A stretch of DNA of 39,371 nt from Chitinophagaceae bacterium UBA4407. GTDB lineage: Bacteria > Bacteroidota > Bacteroidia > Chitinophagales > Chitinophagaceae. A program made the translations under genes and the position numbers. Positions 17,787 through 25,434 of the stretch are shown piece after piece; the first letter of the stretch is position 1, and the number at the start of each line of letters is the position of its first letter. Location: the NCBI GenBank assembly GCA_002390845.1, contig DGQT01000015.1:1-39371 (forward strand), written 5' to 3'. Below the pieces are notes generated by a model. It was given only the letters and a program-made list of their open reading frames with translations. It did no database searches and was not told the DNA's origin.

Positions 17787-18137
17787 AGCGGCTTTCTCCC
17801 GCTTCGCTGCCTCATTAAACTTACTGAAACCATTTTCTATTCCCACCACAATATCATGCAGTTCAAAATACGCTTCGCTGAAAATTCTTGAACTCTTTAA
17901 CTGCTGCAGAAAACGGTAATAAGCTTCCATATTTTCTGTTTCAATTTTTACCACATCAGAAACCGATGCATGAAAAGCCTCCGAGCTAAACAGTTTAATT
18001 TCCAGATCATTGGTATATTCCAGAAACAACGGATATAAAACATCTGTAAAGATTTTTTCGCGGTATGTTTTAGATAAAGCCAGCCATTTGGGTGTAGCCT
18101 TCAACAAAAGTAAAACCTGGTATTTCATGATCCTCAA
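17775..18137 (-). CDS. Darcynin-like small protein
   Basis: 120 aa, cytoplasmic, no signal or membrane span. The core KYQVLLLLKATPKWLALSKTYR and the later SSEAFHASVSDVVKIETENM, YFELHDIVVGIENGF resemble the darcynin family as I recall it (LLKATPxWLxLxRxxR, then FDAEAFHxxxSDI, then GIEDGF). Function of that family is unknown. Start could be the first Met (18137) or Met4 (18128), which aligns better with the family. It is convergent to rfbA and monocistronic. The name rests on remembered motif similarity and should be treated as moderate. Confidence 0.6.
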   Translation of the reverse strand: MRIMKYQVLLLLKATPKWLALSKTYREKIFTDVLYPLFLEYTNDLEIKLFSSEAFHASVSDVVKIETENMEAYYRFLQQLKSSRIFSEAYFELHDIVVGIENGFSKFNEAAKREKAAIMN

Positions 18138-18221
18138 TTTGCTGTTATCAACAAATTTTAAAACGTTTGGTTTAAAATAATTTGTTAACCATAAAAATTT
18201 AAATACAGAAGAATTTTATTG

Positions 18222-18547
18222 GCCAGGCTTTGGTTTTTTATGGCATCGCCTGTTGCGTCGCACACTGGAGCAGTTGGAATATTGTTGGGCTTTTACCTAT
18301 GTGTAGATTAATGTACTAAACCTATAAGGTTTTTGAAAACCTTACAGTTTTTTTGGATTTGGTAAAAGCTCAATAAAAAAATCAGAACGTGCAAGAGTGC
18401 GACCCCGAGTTCCGCCTTCCTTTGTCAGGCTCGTCGGTTCCGAAAGCTTTCGGAATGCCACGCCTTTTCCAGATGCCATGAAAGAGGAACTGTGAAACGA
18501 GCGTGGCAACAAAAGCTTCATAGTTTTCCTTAAGCCTGGCTCATAAA
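18222..18547. repeat. Palindromic intergenic element, copy 6 (composite with element B)
   Basis: Left flank GGCCAGGCTTTGG, then GGCATCGCC and arm TGTTGCGTCGCACACT (18251-18266). The core has no heptamers; instead it holds a nested inverted repeat with AAGGTTTTTGAAAACCTT near 18326-18343 and outer CTTTTACC/GGTAAAAG. A variant right arm GTGCAAGAGTGCGACCCCGA (about 18389-18408) follows. Then come the palindrome TTCCGAAAGCTTTCGGAA (18438-18455), element B (18457-18507), AAAAGCTTCATAG and the outer flank GCCTGGCTCATAAA. It fills the gap before the sigma-factor gene. Confidence 0.75.
18457..18507 (+). repeat. Short hairpin element B, copy 3
   Basis: Bounded by GCCACGCC (18457-18464) and GCGTGGC (18501-18507). 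The interval GCCATGAAAGAGGAACTGTG followed by AA-CGAGCGTGGCAA is nearly identical to the copy at 21710-21743. Confidence 0.7.
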
Positions 18548-18648
18548 TTTTGTCTTATAAAAATTATTTTTTTTCTTCCGCAGGTTTTGCTTTCCATGTT
18601 CGACAAACAGTAAAGGAATATATTTGGCTATGGCATACAGGAAGGTTC

Positions 18649-19197
18649 ATGCTTGATTTTAAGAACGATGAGATAGCTTTTACTGCTTTTATGCAGGCGC
18701 ATCAGAACAGGGTGTTTAATGCCGTATTGAATATGATGCAGCATGTGGAAGATGCAGAAGAAATAACACAGGATGTTTTTGTGGATGTATATAGAAGCGC
18801 TGAAAATTTTCGCGGCGATGCTGCCGTAACCACCTGGCTCTACCGCATTGCCATGAATAAATGTATAGACCAGTTGCGCAAAAAACAGCGGCGGCAAAAA
18901 TGGAACAGTGTAACGGATTTTTTTTCGGCGAAAACTTCGGGTTATAATGAACCGCATGATTTTGTACACCCCGGAATAATCGCTGAGCAAAAAGAGAAAG
19001 CAGCGCTTTTATACAAAGCCATTGATCAACTGGCGGTAAACCAGCGCATGGCTTATATTTTAAGCGAAACAGAAAACCTGCCGTACAAAGAGATTGCTGA
19101 GGTAATGAAAGTTTCGGTTAGTGCGGTAGAGTCTTTACTGGTTCGGGCAAAACAAAACCTGCGGAAAATATTGGGTGGGTATTACAATGGACAATAA
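18649..19197 (+). CDS. ECF-type RNA polymerase sigma factor
   Basis: 182 aa from ATG 18649, which has an AGGAAGG purine run 5-11 bases upstream. A longer reading frame extends to a TTG at 18550, but that part is not sigma-like and begins inside the repeat flank. Region 2: FMQAHQNRVFNAVLNMM, DAEEITQDVFVDVYRS and TWLYRIAMNKCIDQLRKKQRR. Region 4: LAVNQRMAYILSETENLPYKEIAEVMKVS and SVESLLVRAKQNLRKIL, a helix-turn-helix that would contact the -35 region. The gene leads a cluster with a one-span membrane protein and a Spy/CnrX-like periplasmic protein, an arrangement that suggests regulated release of the sigma factor in response to an envelope signal. Confidence 0.92.
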   Translation: MLDFKNDEIAFTAFMQAHQNRVFNAVLNMMQHVEDAEEITQDVFVDVYRSAENFRGDAAVTTWLYRIAMNKCIDQLRKKQRRQKWNSVTDFFSAKTSGYNEPHDFVHPGIIAEQKEKAALLYKAIDQLAVNQRMAYILSETENLPYKEIAEVMKVSVSAVESLLVRAKQNLRKILGGYYNGQ

Positions 19198-19224
19198 AAA
19201 GTATTTCATGATTATAATTTTAAA

Positions 19225-19533
19225 ATGATGGAAAAAGAACAATGGATAAACGAAGTAATGGGGAGCATAAAAAATCAAAGCCAGACAGAGGCAAACCCTT
19301 TTATGCATACCCGTGTACTGGCAAAACTAAAAAGCGCAGATGATACCAAAATGCCGGTGCGCTGGGTGTTTGCGTTAAGCCTTTGCATTGCAGTATTGCT
19401 TTGCTTTAATGTTGTATTGTTTACGCAAAAAAGTTCGGCAGGTTCAAATGGCGGTGATGGCATTCAGCGGGTGATAGCCGAGTACAGCTTAGCGGATACA
19501 GATATTTATTCAACTGGTTTTTCAAACAATTGA
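19225..19533 (+). CDS. Small single-span membrane protein, candidate anti-sigma factor
   Basis: 102 aa. A short cytoplasmic N-terminus (about 1-45, with NPFMHTRVLAKLKSAD, a pattern common in Bacteroidota anti-sigma-like proteins after ECF genes), one membrane span at about 47-68 (WVFALSLCIAVLLCFNVVLF), and a short periplasmic tail ending YSTGFSNN. It lies 27 bases after the sigma gene and one base before the Spy-like gene, so all are cotranscribed. No zinc-binding HxxxCxxC motif is present, so it is not a classical ZAS anti-sigma factor. The role is inferred from position and topology. Met2 (19228) is an equally good start. Confidence 0.75.
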   Translation: MMEKEQWINEVMGSIKNQSQTEANPFMHTRVLAKLKSADDTKMPVRWVFALSLCIAVLLCFNVVLFTQKSSAGSNGGDGIQRVIAEYSLADTDIYSTGFSNN

Positions 19534-19534
19534 T

Positions 19535-20011
19535 ATGAGCAGGCAAAAATTTTTTACGATTGCTACGGTAGTACTGCTGCTGCTAAATACAGCAACATTG
19601 ATTTTCATTTTTACCAGTAAACAAGGTCCGCCGCCACCGCCTAATGATACAGCCAACTTTATCATTCAACAACTGCAGCTTGATGATAACCAGCAAAAGC
19701 AGTTTGAACATTTGAAAGAAGAACATCAGCAGTCGGTGCAAAGAATAAGGGAAGAAGACCAACGGCTACACCAGGTTTATTTTGATATGCTTAAAAACAA
19801 TGTTGCTGAACAACCAGCTGTTGATAGTATTACTTCGCTTATAGGCGAACAGCGTAAAGCGATGGAGATGGCCATGTTTGATCACTTTAAAAAAATACGG
19901 GCTTTGTGCAATAAAGAACAGGAGCAAAAATTTAATACCATCATTGATGAAATAACTAAACGGCTAAGTCCGCCGCCACAAGGCCAGGGCCCGCCACCAG
20001 GGAAACCTTAA
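19535..20011 (+). CDS. Spy/CpxP- or CnrX-like periplasmic stress protein (heavy-metal-resistance fold)
   Basis: 158 aa. The N-terminal signal or anchor (about 6-28, FFTIATVVLLLLNTATLIFIFT) is followed by a proline run (GPPPPPND). A helical domain (about 40-140) follows with LQLDDNQQKQFEHLKEEHQQ, IREEDQRLHQVYFDML and the terminal helix RALCNKEQEQKFNTIIDEI. This is the usual pattern of the Spy/CnrX metal-resistance family, where a periplasmic helical hairpin senses metals or misfolded protein. The tail is Pro/Gly/Gln-rich. The uncleaved-looking span suggests a membrane-anchored sensor. It starts one base after the candidate anti-sigma gene, so a sensing role for the sigma factor is plausible. 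Confidence 0.75.
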   Translation: MSRQKFFTIATVVLLLLNTATLIFIFTSKQGPPPPPNDTANFIIQQLQLDDNQQKQFEHLKEEHQQSVQRIREEDQRLHQVYFDMLKNNVAEQPAVDSITSLIGEQRKAMEMAMFDHFKKIRALCNKEQEQKFNTIIDEITKRLSPPPQGQGPPPGKP

Positions 20012-20059
20012 CCACATTCATCAAAAATTTATTAAAACAGTTCACCCTAAAATTTTTAT

Positions 20060-21226
20060 ATGAGATATTCAAAAATCTTATTGATATCAGCATGCATTAT
20101 ACTCAGCGTTTTTAGTTTCACTTTGTATTCCTGCACAAAATCAGGAACTACACCTGCAATCGAAGATGCGCTAGCAGCTTTAAATTTACCAGCGACTTCT
20201 TTTGCTTATGCAAACCAACAATTGCCTGATTATTTGCTTACACCCAATATTGCCGGGCAGGATAATACACCCGCAGATAATAGCGTTACCGACCAAGGCG
20301 CGACGCTTGGCAGGGTGTTGTTTTACGATAAAACTTTGTCATTAAATAAAACCGTTTCCTGTGCAAGCTGCCATCACCAGGAGTTGGGATTTTCTGATTC
20401 TGCCGTGCTAAGTAAAGGTTTCCAGGGTGGGTTTACTACAAGGAATTCTATGTCGCTGGTAAATGCGCGTTACTATCCGGCAAAACATTTTTTCTGGGAC
20501 GAACGTGCCGCCACGCTTGAAGCGCAGGTGCTTACGCCCATTCAAAATTCAGTGGAAATGGGCATGCAACTCGATACACTGGTAAACAGGTTAAAAGCCA
20601 CCAAACATTACCCGGTTCTGTTTGCCAAAGCATTTGGCGATACAACCATTAACAGCGACCGAATTTCAAAAGCGTTGTCGCAGTTTGTGCGGTCTATCAT
20701 TTCTTACAAGTCAAAGTACGATGCCGGACGTTCGCAGGTACCGCCCGGTGCAGACCCCGTTCAAACGCCGTATAATAATTTTACCACACAGGAGAACCAG
20801 GGCAAGCAATTATTTTTTAGTCCACTTACTGCATGCGCTACATGCCATGGTACCGAAACATTCACCGCCCCCGGCAACAGGAATGATGGTATTGAAAACC
20901 CATCGGTAGACGAAGGTGTTGGCGGCGTTACAAATATCATTGCGCAGGTGGGTAATTTTAAAGTGCCCTCCTTAAAAAATATTGAACTTACTGCGCCTTA
21001 CATGCACGATGGAAGGTTTGCCACACTGGAGCAGGTGGTGGAACATTACAACTCCGGTATACAAGCCAATGCCAATCTTGCGCCGCAGTTAAAAAATCCC
21101 AACGGCACGCCAAAACGTTTGAACCTTAGCGAGGAACAAAAAGCATCATTGGTTGCTTTCTTAAAAACCCTTACAGATACAGCTATTACAACTGATGAAA
21201 AATTCAGTAACCCATTTAAGCAGTAG
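20060..21226 (+). CDS. Di-haem cytochrome c peroxidase (CcpA/MauG family), lipoprotein
   Basis: 388 aa. Lipobox-like FTLYSC with Cys25 after a hydrophobic signal, so probably anchored to a membrane on the periplasmic side. Two c-type haem sites: CASCH (101-105, with HQELGFSD after it) and CATCH (259-263, with GTETF). Other family segments: LGRVLFYDKTLS (83-94), TTRNSMSLVNARYYP, FFWDERAATLEAQVLTPI (144-161) and PYMHDGRFATLEQVVEHYN, where Met is a likely distal haem ligand. It reduces hydrogen peroxide with electrons from a c-type donor, or belongs to the MauG-like oxidases. It lies 48 bases after the Spy-like gene and could be a target of the adjacent sigma factor. Confidence 0.92.
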   Translation: MRYSKILLISACIILSVFSFTLYSCTKSGTTPAIEDALAALNLPATSFAYANQQLPDYLLTPNIAGQDNTPADNSVTDQGATLGRVLFYDKTLSLNKTVSCASCHHQELGFSDSAVLSKGFQGGFTTRNSMSLVNARYYPAKHFFWDERAATLEAQVLTPIQNSVEMGMQLDTLVNRLKATKHYPVLFAKAFGDTTINSDRISKALSQFVRSIISYKSKYDAGRSQVPPGADPVQTPYNNFTTQENQGKQLFFSPLTACATCHGTETFTAPGNRNDGIENPSVDEGVGGVTNIIAQVGNFKVPSLKNIELTAPYMHDGRFATLEQVVEHYNSGIQANANLAPQLKNPNGTPKRLNLSEEQKASLVAFLKTLTDTAITTDEKFSNPFKQ

Positions 21227-21232
21227 AGAATT

Positions 21233-21778
21233 TTTTAGCCCGGCATTTGTTTTTCATGGCATCGCCTGTTGCGTCGCACACTTGTACGTTCTGAACGGCG
21301 GTCGACAGTCGACAGTCAACGGTCGACCGAAAATCCTGCAGCACACGAGTGCGATCCCGAAATGAATTCGCATAGGCGTCAAGTTGAAATTTAGTCTTTT
21401 AAGCTGAAACGTATATCTGTACAGGGTTTCCAGGATTTTAAATTGCCATTTCCTTCGTGCGTTATAATACCCGTCCTTACATAAGGCGCCTCAGCCGGTT
21501 CGGTTCCGGCAAAGCCGGAATTGCTGCGATGGCGTAGCCATATCGCAGCAAAGAAGCGGGTGCAGCGCCGTTGAAAGGACAATGCCATGCAGCAATGAGC
21601 ATGCAGACATTGAATTTGAACGATACATAAATAAAATTAGCTTGACGCTTATGCGAAATGAATTCGGTCCCGAAAGCTTTCGGGATGCCACCCTTCGCTT
21701 AAATGTCGCCATGAAAGAGGAACTGTGAACCGAGCGTGGCAAGTAAAGCTTCATAGAATTACCTATGCCGGGTCAAAA
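21233..21778. repeat. Palindromic intergenic element, copy 7 (large composite)
   Basis: Left flank TTTTTTAGCCCGGC begins 7 bases after the peroxidase stop. Arm TGTTGCGTCGCACACTTGTAC is at 21267-21287 (20 bases from 21268). Four GTCRACN heptamers are at 21301-21328, and the variant right arm GCACACGAGTGCGATCCCGA at 21341-21360. A further inverted pair (TTCGCATAGGCGTCAAG 21367-21383; CTTGACGCTTATGCGAA 21641-21657) encloses two hairpins (21504-21520 and 21522-21550). The palindrome at 21669-21686, element B (21688-21741), AAAGCTTCATAG and GCCGGGTCAAAAAAA close it. No gene is credible in these 560 bases. Confidence 0.8.
21688..21741 (+). repeat. Short hairpin element B, copy 4
   Basis: Bounded by GCCACCCT (21688-21695) and AGCGTGGC (21734-21741), with interior CGCTTAAATGTCGCCATGAA shared in reverse orientation with the copy at 12302-12355. 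Confidence 0.7.
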
Positions 21779-21786
21779 AAATTCAA

Positions 21787-24012
21787 CTACATATTTAACC
21801 AGTAATTGAGTTTAAAAACGATTGCGCGGTTTTTGTTTTGCAGCAGCGGCGTGGTAAAATAATTATCGGTGTACACAAGGTACAGGTCGCTCATGGGTTT
21901 AAAGCGGTATTGAAAGCGGCTGTTGATGTTGAAGTTATTCTGCTGCGTATTGTATTGCAAAAAAGTAGTCCACGAAATAAGCGTGGTAAAATTCACTTCT
22001 ATCTTTGGCGATATCAATAACAACTCTGAATTGCCGTATTCGCCGGGCAGATCAATGAGATCGTATTCTGCCTGCAGGGCAATATTTAAATGTGGCCTTT
22101 GCCTGAGAATTATTCCACCGCCAAATGTGTGCAGTTTGCCATTGTAAAAACCGCCTTCTGTTGCGGTTAGGTTGTAACTAAACTGCTTTCTTGAATCGGA
22201 ATTATACACCCCGGAAAACTGCGTATAATGATAGTTTGCAGCAGGCAGCGGAACGCCATCTGTAAAGGCAACGGGATATAAAAGATTTACTTCATCGCTC
22301 TCCACTGTAACTTCGAATGAGGCGTTACGCTTTGTTATGATTTGGTAATCCAATGTATGGTCGCGTTCGTTAAAACTGTTATCGGGGTTTAATACAATAA
22401 AGTTTTCTAAAAAAATGGTGTGCCTTAATATGTTGCCTTTTGTTGGAAAGAGTTTAAGCTCAGCATGATCATAAATATGGTTAAACCCAACGCGGATGGT
22501 TGTATCGCGTACTGCATCGTAATTTTCTATGCGTTGCACATAGCCCATGTCGGTATAATAATTGGCACCGGTGCTGCTTAAATCCAGTGTATTACTAAAA
22601 TTGCGGCCATCGTATTTAAACCCTGTTGAAAGATAATTTTTTTTCTCAGTAATGCCGGGTTTAAATGAAGTGTGATAACCAGCCCAGCCGCTCCATTTTC
22701 CATCCTGGTTTACAAAATCGAAGCTAAGACCGGCGTTTCTGCCCCAGGCATCGAGCGGGTTTGCTTTTTTCTGGTCATCGTTTAAAAAACCTTCCCTGTC
22801 TAAGTAATATCCTTTTAAAACAGAGCGGCCAAACACATTCTGATTAACAGATACAGCTGAGTAATTCTGTGCGGCAAAATCGCCCTTTGCACCTGTTTGC
22901 ATATTCATTACACCAATGCGCGTTGCACTTCCAATATTGCCCGATAACCTGGCACCAGCCAATATTGGTATACGGTTACCTTGTTTATCGAGGCCAATGC
23001 TGCGTGAATAAAATGGTGTAAGAAAACCAGGTATGCCGTACTCGCCAAATATGTCGGCATTTTCGAGAAAGAAAGCTCTTTTCTCAGGCAGAAAAATATC
23101 GTAGCGGGTAAGGTTGGTAACCTGTTCATCTACTTCTACCTGCGAGAAATCGGGGTTTACCGTAAGGTCAAGATTAAGTTCGGGTGTAAGTGTAAGCTTT
23201 GCATCTAAACCTGCATTAAACGTGCCTTTGAGGGGGCTGGCGTTTTCTTTATCCTGCTGCAGGCCACCTGTGGTATAAGGGACAAGCACATTATTTTTTC
23301 CCAGGCTTTGTGGTGCTTTGTCCCACAATAAAGCACCGGTGTAACCAAGGTTGTAAATACGAAAGTTTACCGGAACATGGGTCCATACTGAATATTGGTT
23401 ATTGCCCATATCTACCCGCAAAAAATTAATACCCCAGGTAGTTTGACCGGAAGGAAAGCGCAGGCTTTTAAGTGGTATGGCCATCTCAGCGGTCCACCTG
23501 TCGGGGTAACGTTTGGTGGCAGAAAACCATTTATTATCCCAGCTCCATGTGGGCTGGTCATCCTGGTTAGGGCTTAGCTGATCTTCGGATTGTGCATTAA
23601 GCGCATTAACCACAAAAATAAAACCGGTGGTGTGCTGGTTCTGGGGGTCTAATACAATACCCACGCCATCATTATCAATATGCCCTATATCGCGTTTAAG
23701 GCTTTGAATAATATTTTTACCCGAATCGTAGCAGGTAAAGGCCACGTAAATAAAATTGTCGTCATAAAGTACCCTTGCTTCGGTTCGGCGTTTGGGTTGT
23801 TCCTGGTCGTTGGGAAATTTTAAAAAGAAGTTGGTTTCCACGGGGGCATTTGCCCAGGCAGTATCATCAAGAGTGCCATCAATTTTTAATGGGCTTGCAG
23901 TTCTTACAATATGAACCTGAAAGTTTTGCTGGTAATTTTCTACAGCTATATTCTGTGCGTTAAGCTGCGCTACACAAAAAAATACAAGGCTTGATAAGAA
24001 AATATATTTCAT
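21787..24012 (-). CDS. DUF5916 protein with N-terminal CBM9-like domain (outer-membrane-associated)
   Basis: 741 aa from the ATG at 24012. In-frame codons continue upstream to 24138, but this Met begins a clean signal peptide (MKYIFLSSLVFFCVAQLNAQ). Residues about 30-200 match the carbohydrate-binding family 9-like domain: LKIDGTLDDTAWANA, VLYDDNFIYVAFTCYD, IDNDGVGIVLDPQNQ, TAEMAIPLKSLRF and WGINFLRVD. Residues about 230-741 are the DUF5916 part, with LDLTVNPDFSQVEVDEQVTN and LPEKRAFFLENADIF, then many alternating amphipathic strands ending in an aromatic-rich C-terminus (FKLNYWLNM), which suggests a beta-barrel. Function of the family is not established. It ends near the composite repeat and reads away from the FkbM gene. 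Confidence 0.87.
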   Translation of the reverse strand: MKYIFLSSLVFFCVAQLNAQNIAVENYQQNFQVHIVRTASPLKIDGTLDDTAWANAPVETNFFLKFPNDQEQPKRRTEARVLYDDNFIYVAFTCYDSGKNIIQSLKRDIGHIDNDGVGIVLDPQNQHTTGFIFVVNALNAQSEDQLSPNQDDQPTWSWDNKWFSATKRYPDRWTAEMAIPLKSLRFPSGQTTWGINFLRVDMGNNQYSVWTHVPVNFRIYNLGYTGALLWDKAPQSLGKNNVLVPYTTGGLQQDKENASPLKGTFNAGLDAKLTLTPELNLDLTVNPDFSQVEVDEQVTNLTRYDIFLPEKRAFFLENADIFGEYGIPGFLTPFYSRSIGLDKQGNRIPILAGARLSGNIGSATRIGVMNMQTGAKGDFAAQNYSAVSVNQNVFGRSVLKGYYLDREGFLNDDQKKANPLDAWGRNAGLSFDFVNQDGKWSGWAGYHTSFKPGITEKKNYLSTGFKYDGRNFSNTLDLSSTGANYYTDMGYVQRIENYDAVRDTTIRVGFNHIYDHAELKLFPTKGNILRHTIFLENFIVLNPDNSFNERDHTLDYQIITKRNASFEVTVESDEVNLLYPVAFTDGVPLPAANYHYTQFSGVYNSDSRKQFSYNLTATEGGFYNGKLHTFGGGIILRQRPHLNIALQAEYDLIDLPGEYGNSELLLISPKIEVNFTTLISWTTFLQYNTQQNNFNINSRFQYRFKPMSDLYLVYTDNYFTTPLLQNKNRAIVFKLNYWLNM

Positions 24013-24089
24013 AAAAGAGCCGCAAAATAAGTGGATATTTTTAGCAGGGTAATTTTTTTTTATGAATGGGTTTTGCCCGTATTTTAGTT

Positions 24090-24165
24090 TTTTTGATCCG
24101 GGCTTTTTTGTATTTGTGCATCTGCTCTTGCGTCGCACAATTCAATAGCAGTAATTCTTATGGGC
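24090..24165. repeat. Palindromic intergenic element, copy 8 (left half)
   Basis: Flank TTTTGATCCGGGCTTTTTTG, then GCATCTGCTCTTGCGTCGCACAA (arm CTTGCGTCGCACAA at 24127-24140). No right arm is present; GCAGTAATTCTTATGGGC follows. The rest of the 246-base gap between the DUF5916 start and the FkbM stop holds nothing recognisable. Confidence 0.65.
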
Positions 24166-24258
24166 TTTCAACAGCAGGGAAGGTTTACAAATGCACAGAT
24201 TTATTATATGCAGACAGTATAATCAAAGTCTTCCCACAGTAAGTAGTTATTTTTGTAT

Positions 24259-25008
24259 TCAGCGTTTTTTTTGATTATTCATATAATTTGAATTAACAAA
24301 TAATACATCTACCCAACTTATCAGCCCGTTCTGGTAGTGAAAATCATAAAAATTTACCAGTCGAAAATTATTATCCTTCAACAATTTGTATATCTCATCA
24401 AAAGATGGCAGGTTTTTGTACATATCAGAAAATATAAATTCAAAATATGCCAAATGAATATTGTTAGATTTCATCATCTGAATTGCGCCTTTATAAACCT
24501 CAAGTTCAAATCCCTGGGTATCTGATTTAAGTACATCAATTGAAGGAATACTGTTTGCTTGACAATAATTATCGATCGTTATCGTGTCTACCAGGATTTT
24601 GTTATTAATTTTCCCCCAACCCGAGCGATCAATTTCCAGAAAAGAACTCATGTCAGAATTTTCGTTTTCTAAAAACTCTTTTTTGTTATTTTCTGAACCG
24701 ACGGCAATATTTTCTAAATGAATATCTTTTCTGTTATTATATTTTGCAGATAATTCCAAATAGGTATTTTGGCCCGGTTCAAATGAATATATTGTGCTTT
24801 TCGGGAAATTTTTTTTAAACCGATTAATTGACTGTCCCACATTTGCCCCAACATCAAAAATGACAGGTGTTGATTTATCTTTTAAAAGTCTTTTTATATC
24901 TTCAAAGGGATCCTTGTAAAATTCAGTTTTTGAGATCTTATATCCTAAACTTTGCATGAATGACTTTATAGCTTTTTTAATCATGTTAATCATGTTATTT
25001 AATTTCAC
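24259..25008 (-). CDS. FkbM-family methyltransferase
   Basis: 249 aa, cytoplasmic. SAM-binding motif I is FDVGANVGQSINRF (51-64), motif II is IYSFEPGQNTYLEL (73-86), and LKSDTQGFELEVYKGA (about 160-176) is diagnostic of the FkbM group, which methylates hydroxyls on sugars and other natural products. Three Met codons lie near the start (1, 6, 9); the first is given, but 6 or 9 is possible. The gene is visibly AT-richer than both neighbours and has no partner gene. It may decorate the surface polysaccharide, but it lies 6.5 kb from that locus, so this is only inference. Its composition resembles that of the acyltransferase at the start of the window. Confidence 0.88.
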   Translation of the reverse strand: MKLNNMINMIKKAIKSFMQSLGYKISKTEFYKDPFEDIKRLLKDKSTPVIFDVGANVGQSINRFKKNFPKSTIYSFEPGQNTYLELSAKYNNRKDIHLENIAVGSENNKKEFLENENSDMSSFLEIDRSGWGKINNKILVDTITIDNYCQANSIPSIDVLKSDTQGFELEVYKGAIQMMKSNNIHLAYFEFIFSDMYKNLPSFDEIYKLLKDNNFRLVNFYDFHYQNGLISWVDVLFVNSNYMNNQKKR

Positions 25009-25275
25009 TTAATGATCAGGGTTCTGTTACCGGATAGCTTTGGCGGCTTTAAAAATTGAAGATAATTAAAAGTGATAAGGCATTATAAGAATTCATAAAC
25101 CAGTTGATTCTTCATCGCTGGTATTATATCATGCCAAGGCAATTGCATATTTGTAAACTACTTATTTTTTAATATATATATATAGTGCTCCACAAAGCCA
25201 GATGACTTAGCATATTGACAATGTTAAAAACCTGACTCTGCTAATTCTGCATTTTTTTGTTTTACTTCCCGAATA
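25009..25275. other. Intergenic DNA without a recognisable gene
   Basis: The stretch is AT-rich and includes a short AT-dinucleotide run near 25171-25184. Promoter signals for the FkbM gene (minus strand) should lie here, but I see no clear match to TAnnTTTG on that strand. Confidence 0.4.
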
Positions 25276-25426
25276 TTCAGAATGTGCAAGAGTTCGATCC
25301 CGAAACCAGTTCGATTAGGAAGACTTTTAGATTGCCACGCTTTTTGTTGCCATAAAGCTGGTACGTACAAGGGAGTGACACAACCGTCGATGCCATGAAA
25401 ATATGCTGCCTGCTCAAATAAAATGT
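25276..25426. repeat. Palindromic intergenic element, copy 9 (right part, composite)
   Basis: It starts with the variant arm GTGCAAGAGTTCGATCCCGA (25284-25303). A decayed piece of element B follows (TTGCCACGC then GTTGCCAT, about 25332-25353), then the right arm GTACAAGGGAGTGACACAAC (25365-25384) and TCGATGCCATGAAAAT, close to the GGCGATGCCAT extension of copy 2. It ends about 9 bases before the DUF502 stop codon. Confidence 0.65.
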
Positions 25427-25434
25427 ATTGTAAT

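Noticed and set aside
21391..21754. Two overlapping minus-strand open frames in the composite repeat
   Set aside because: They run through inverted repeats and hairpins and have no protein-like conservation or start signals.
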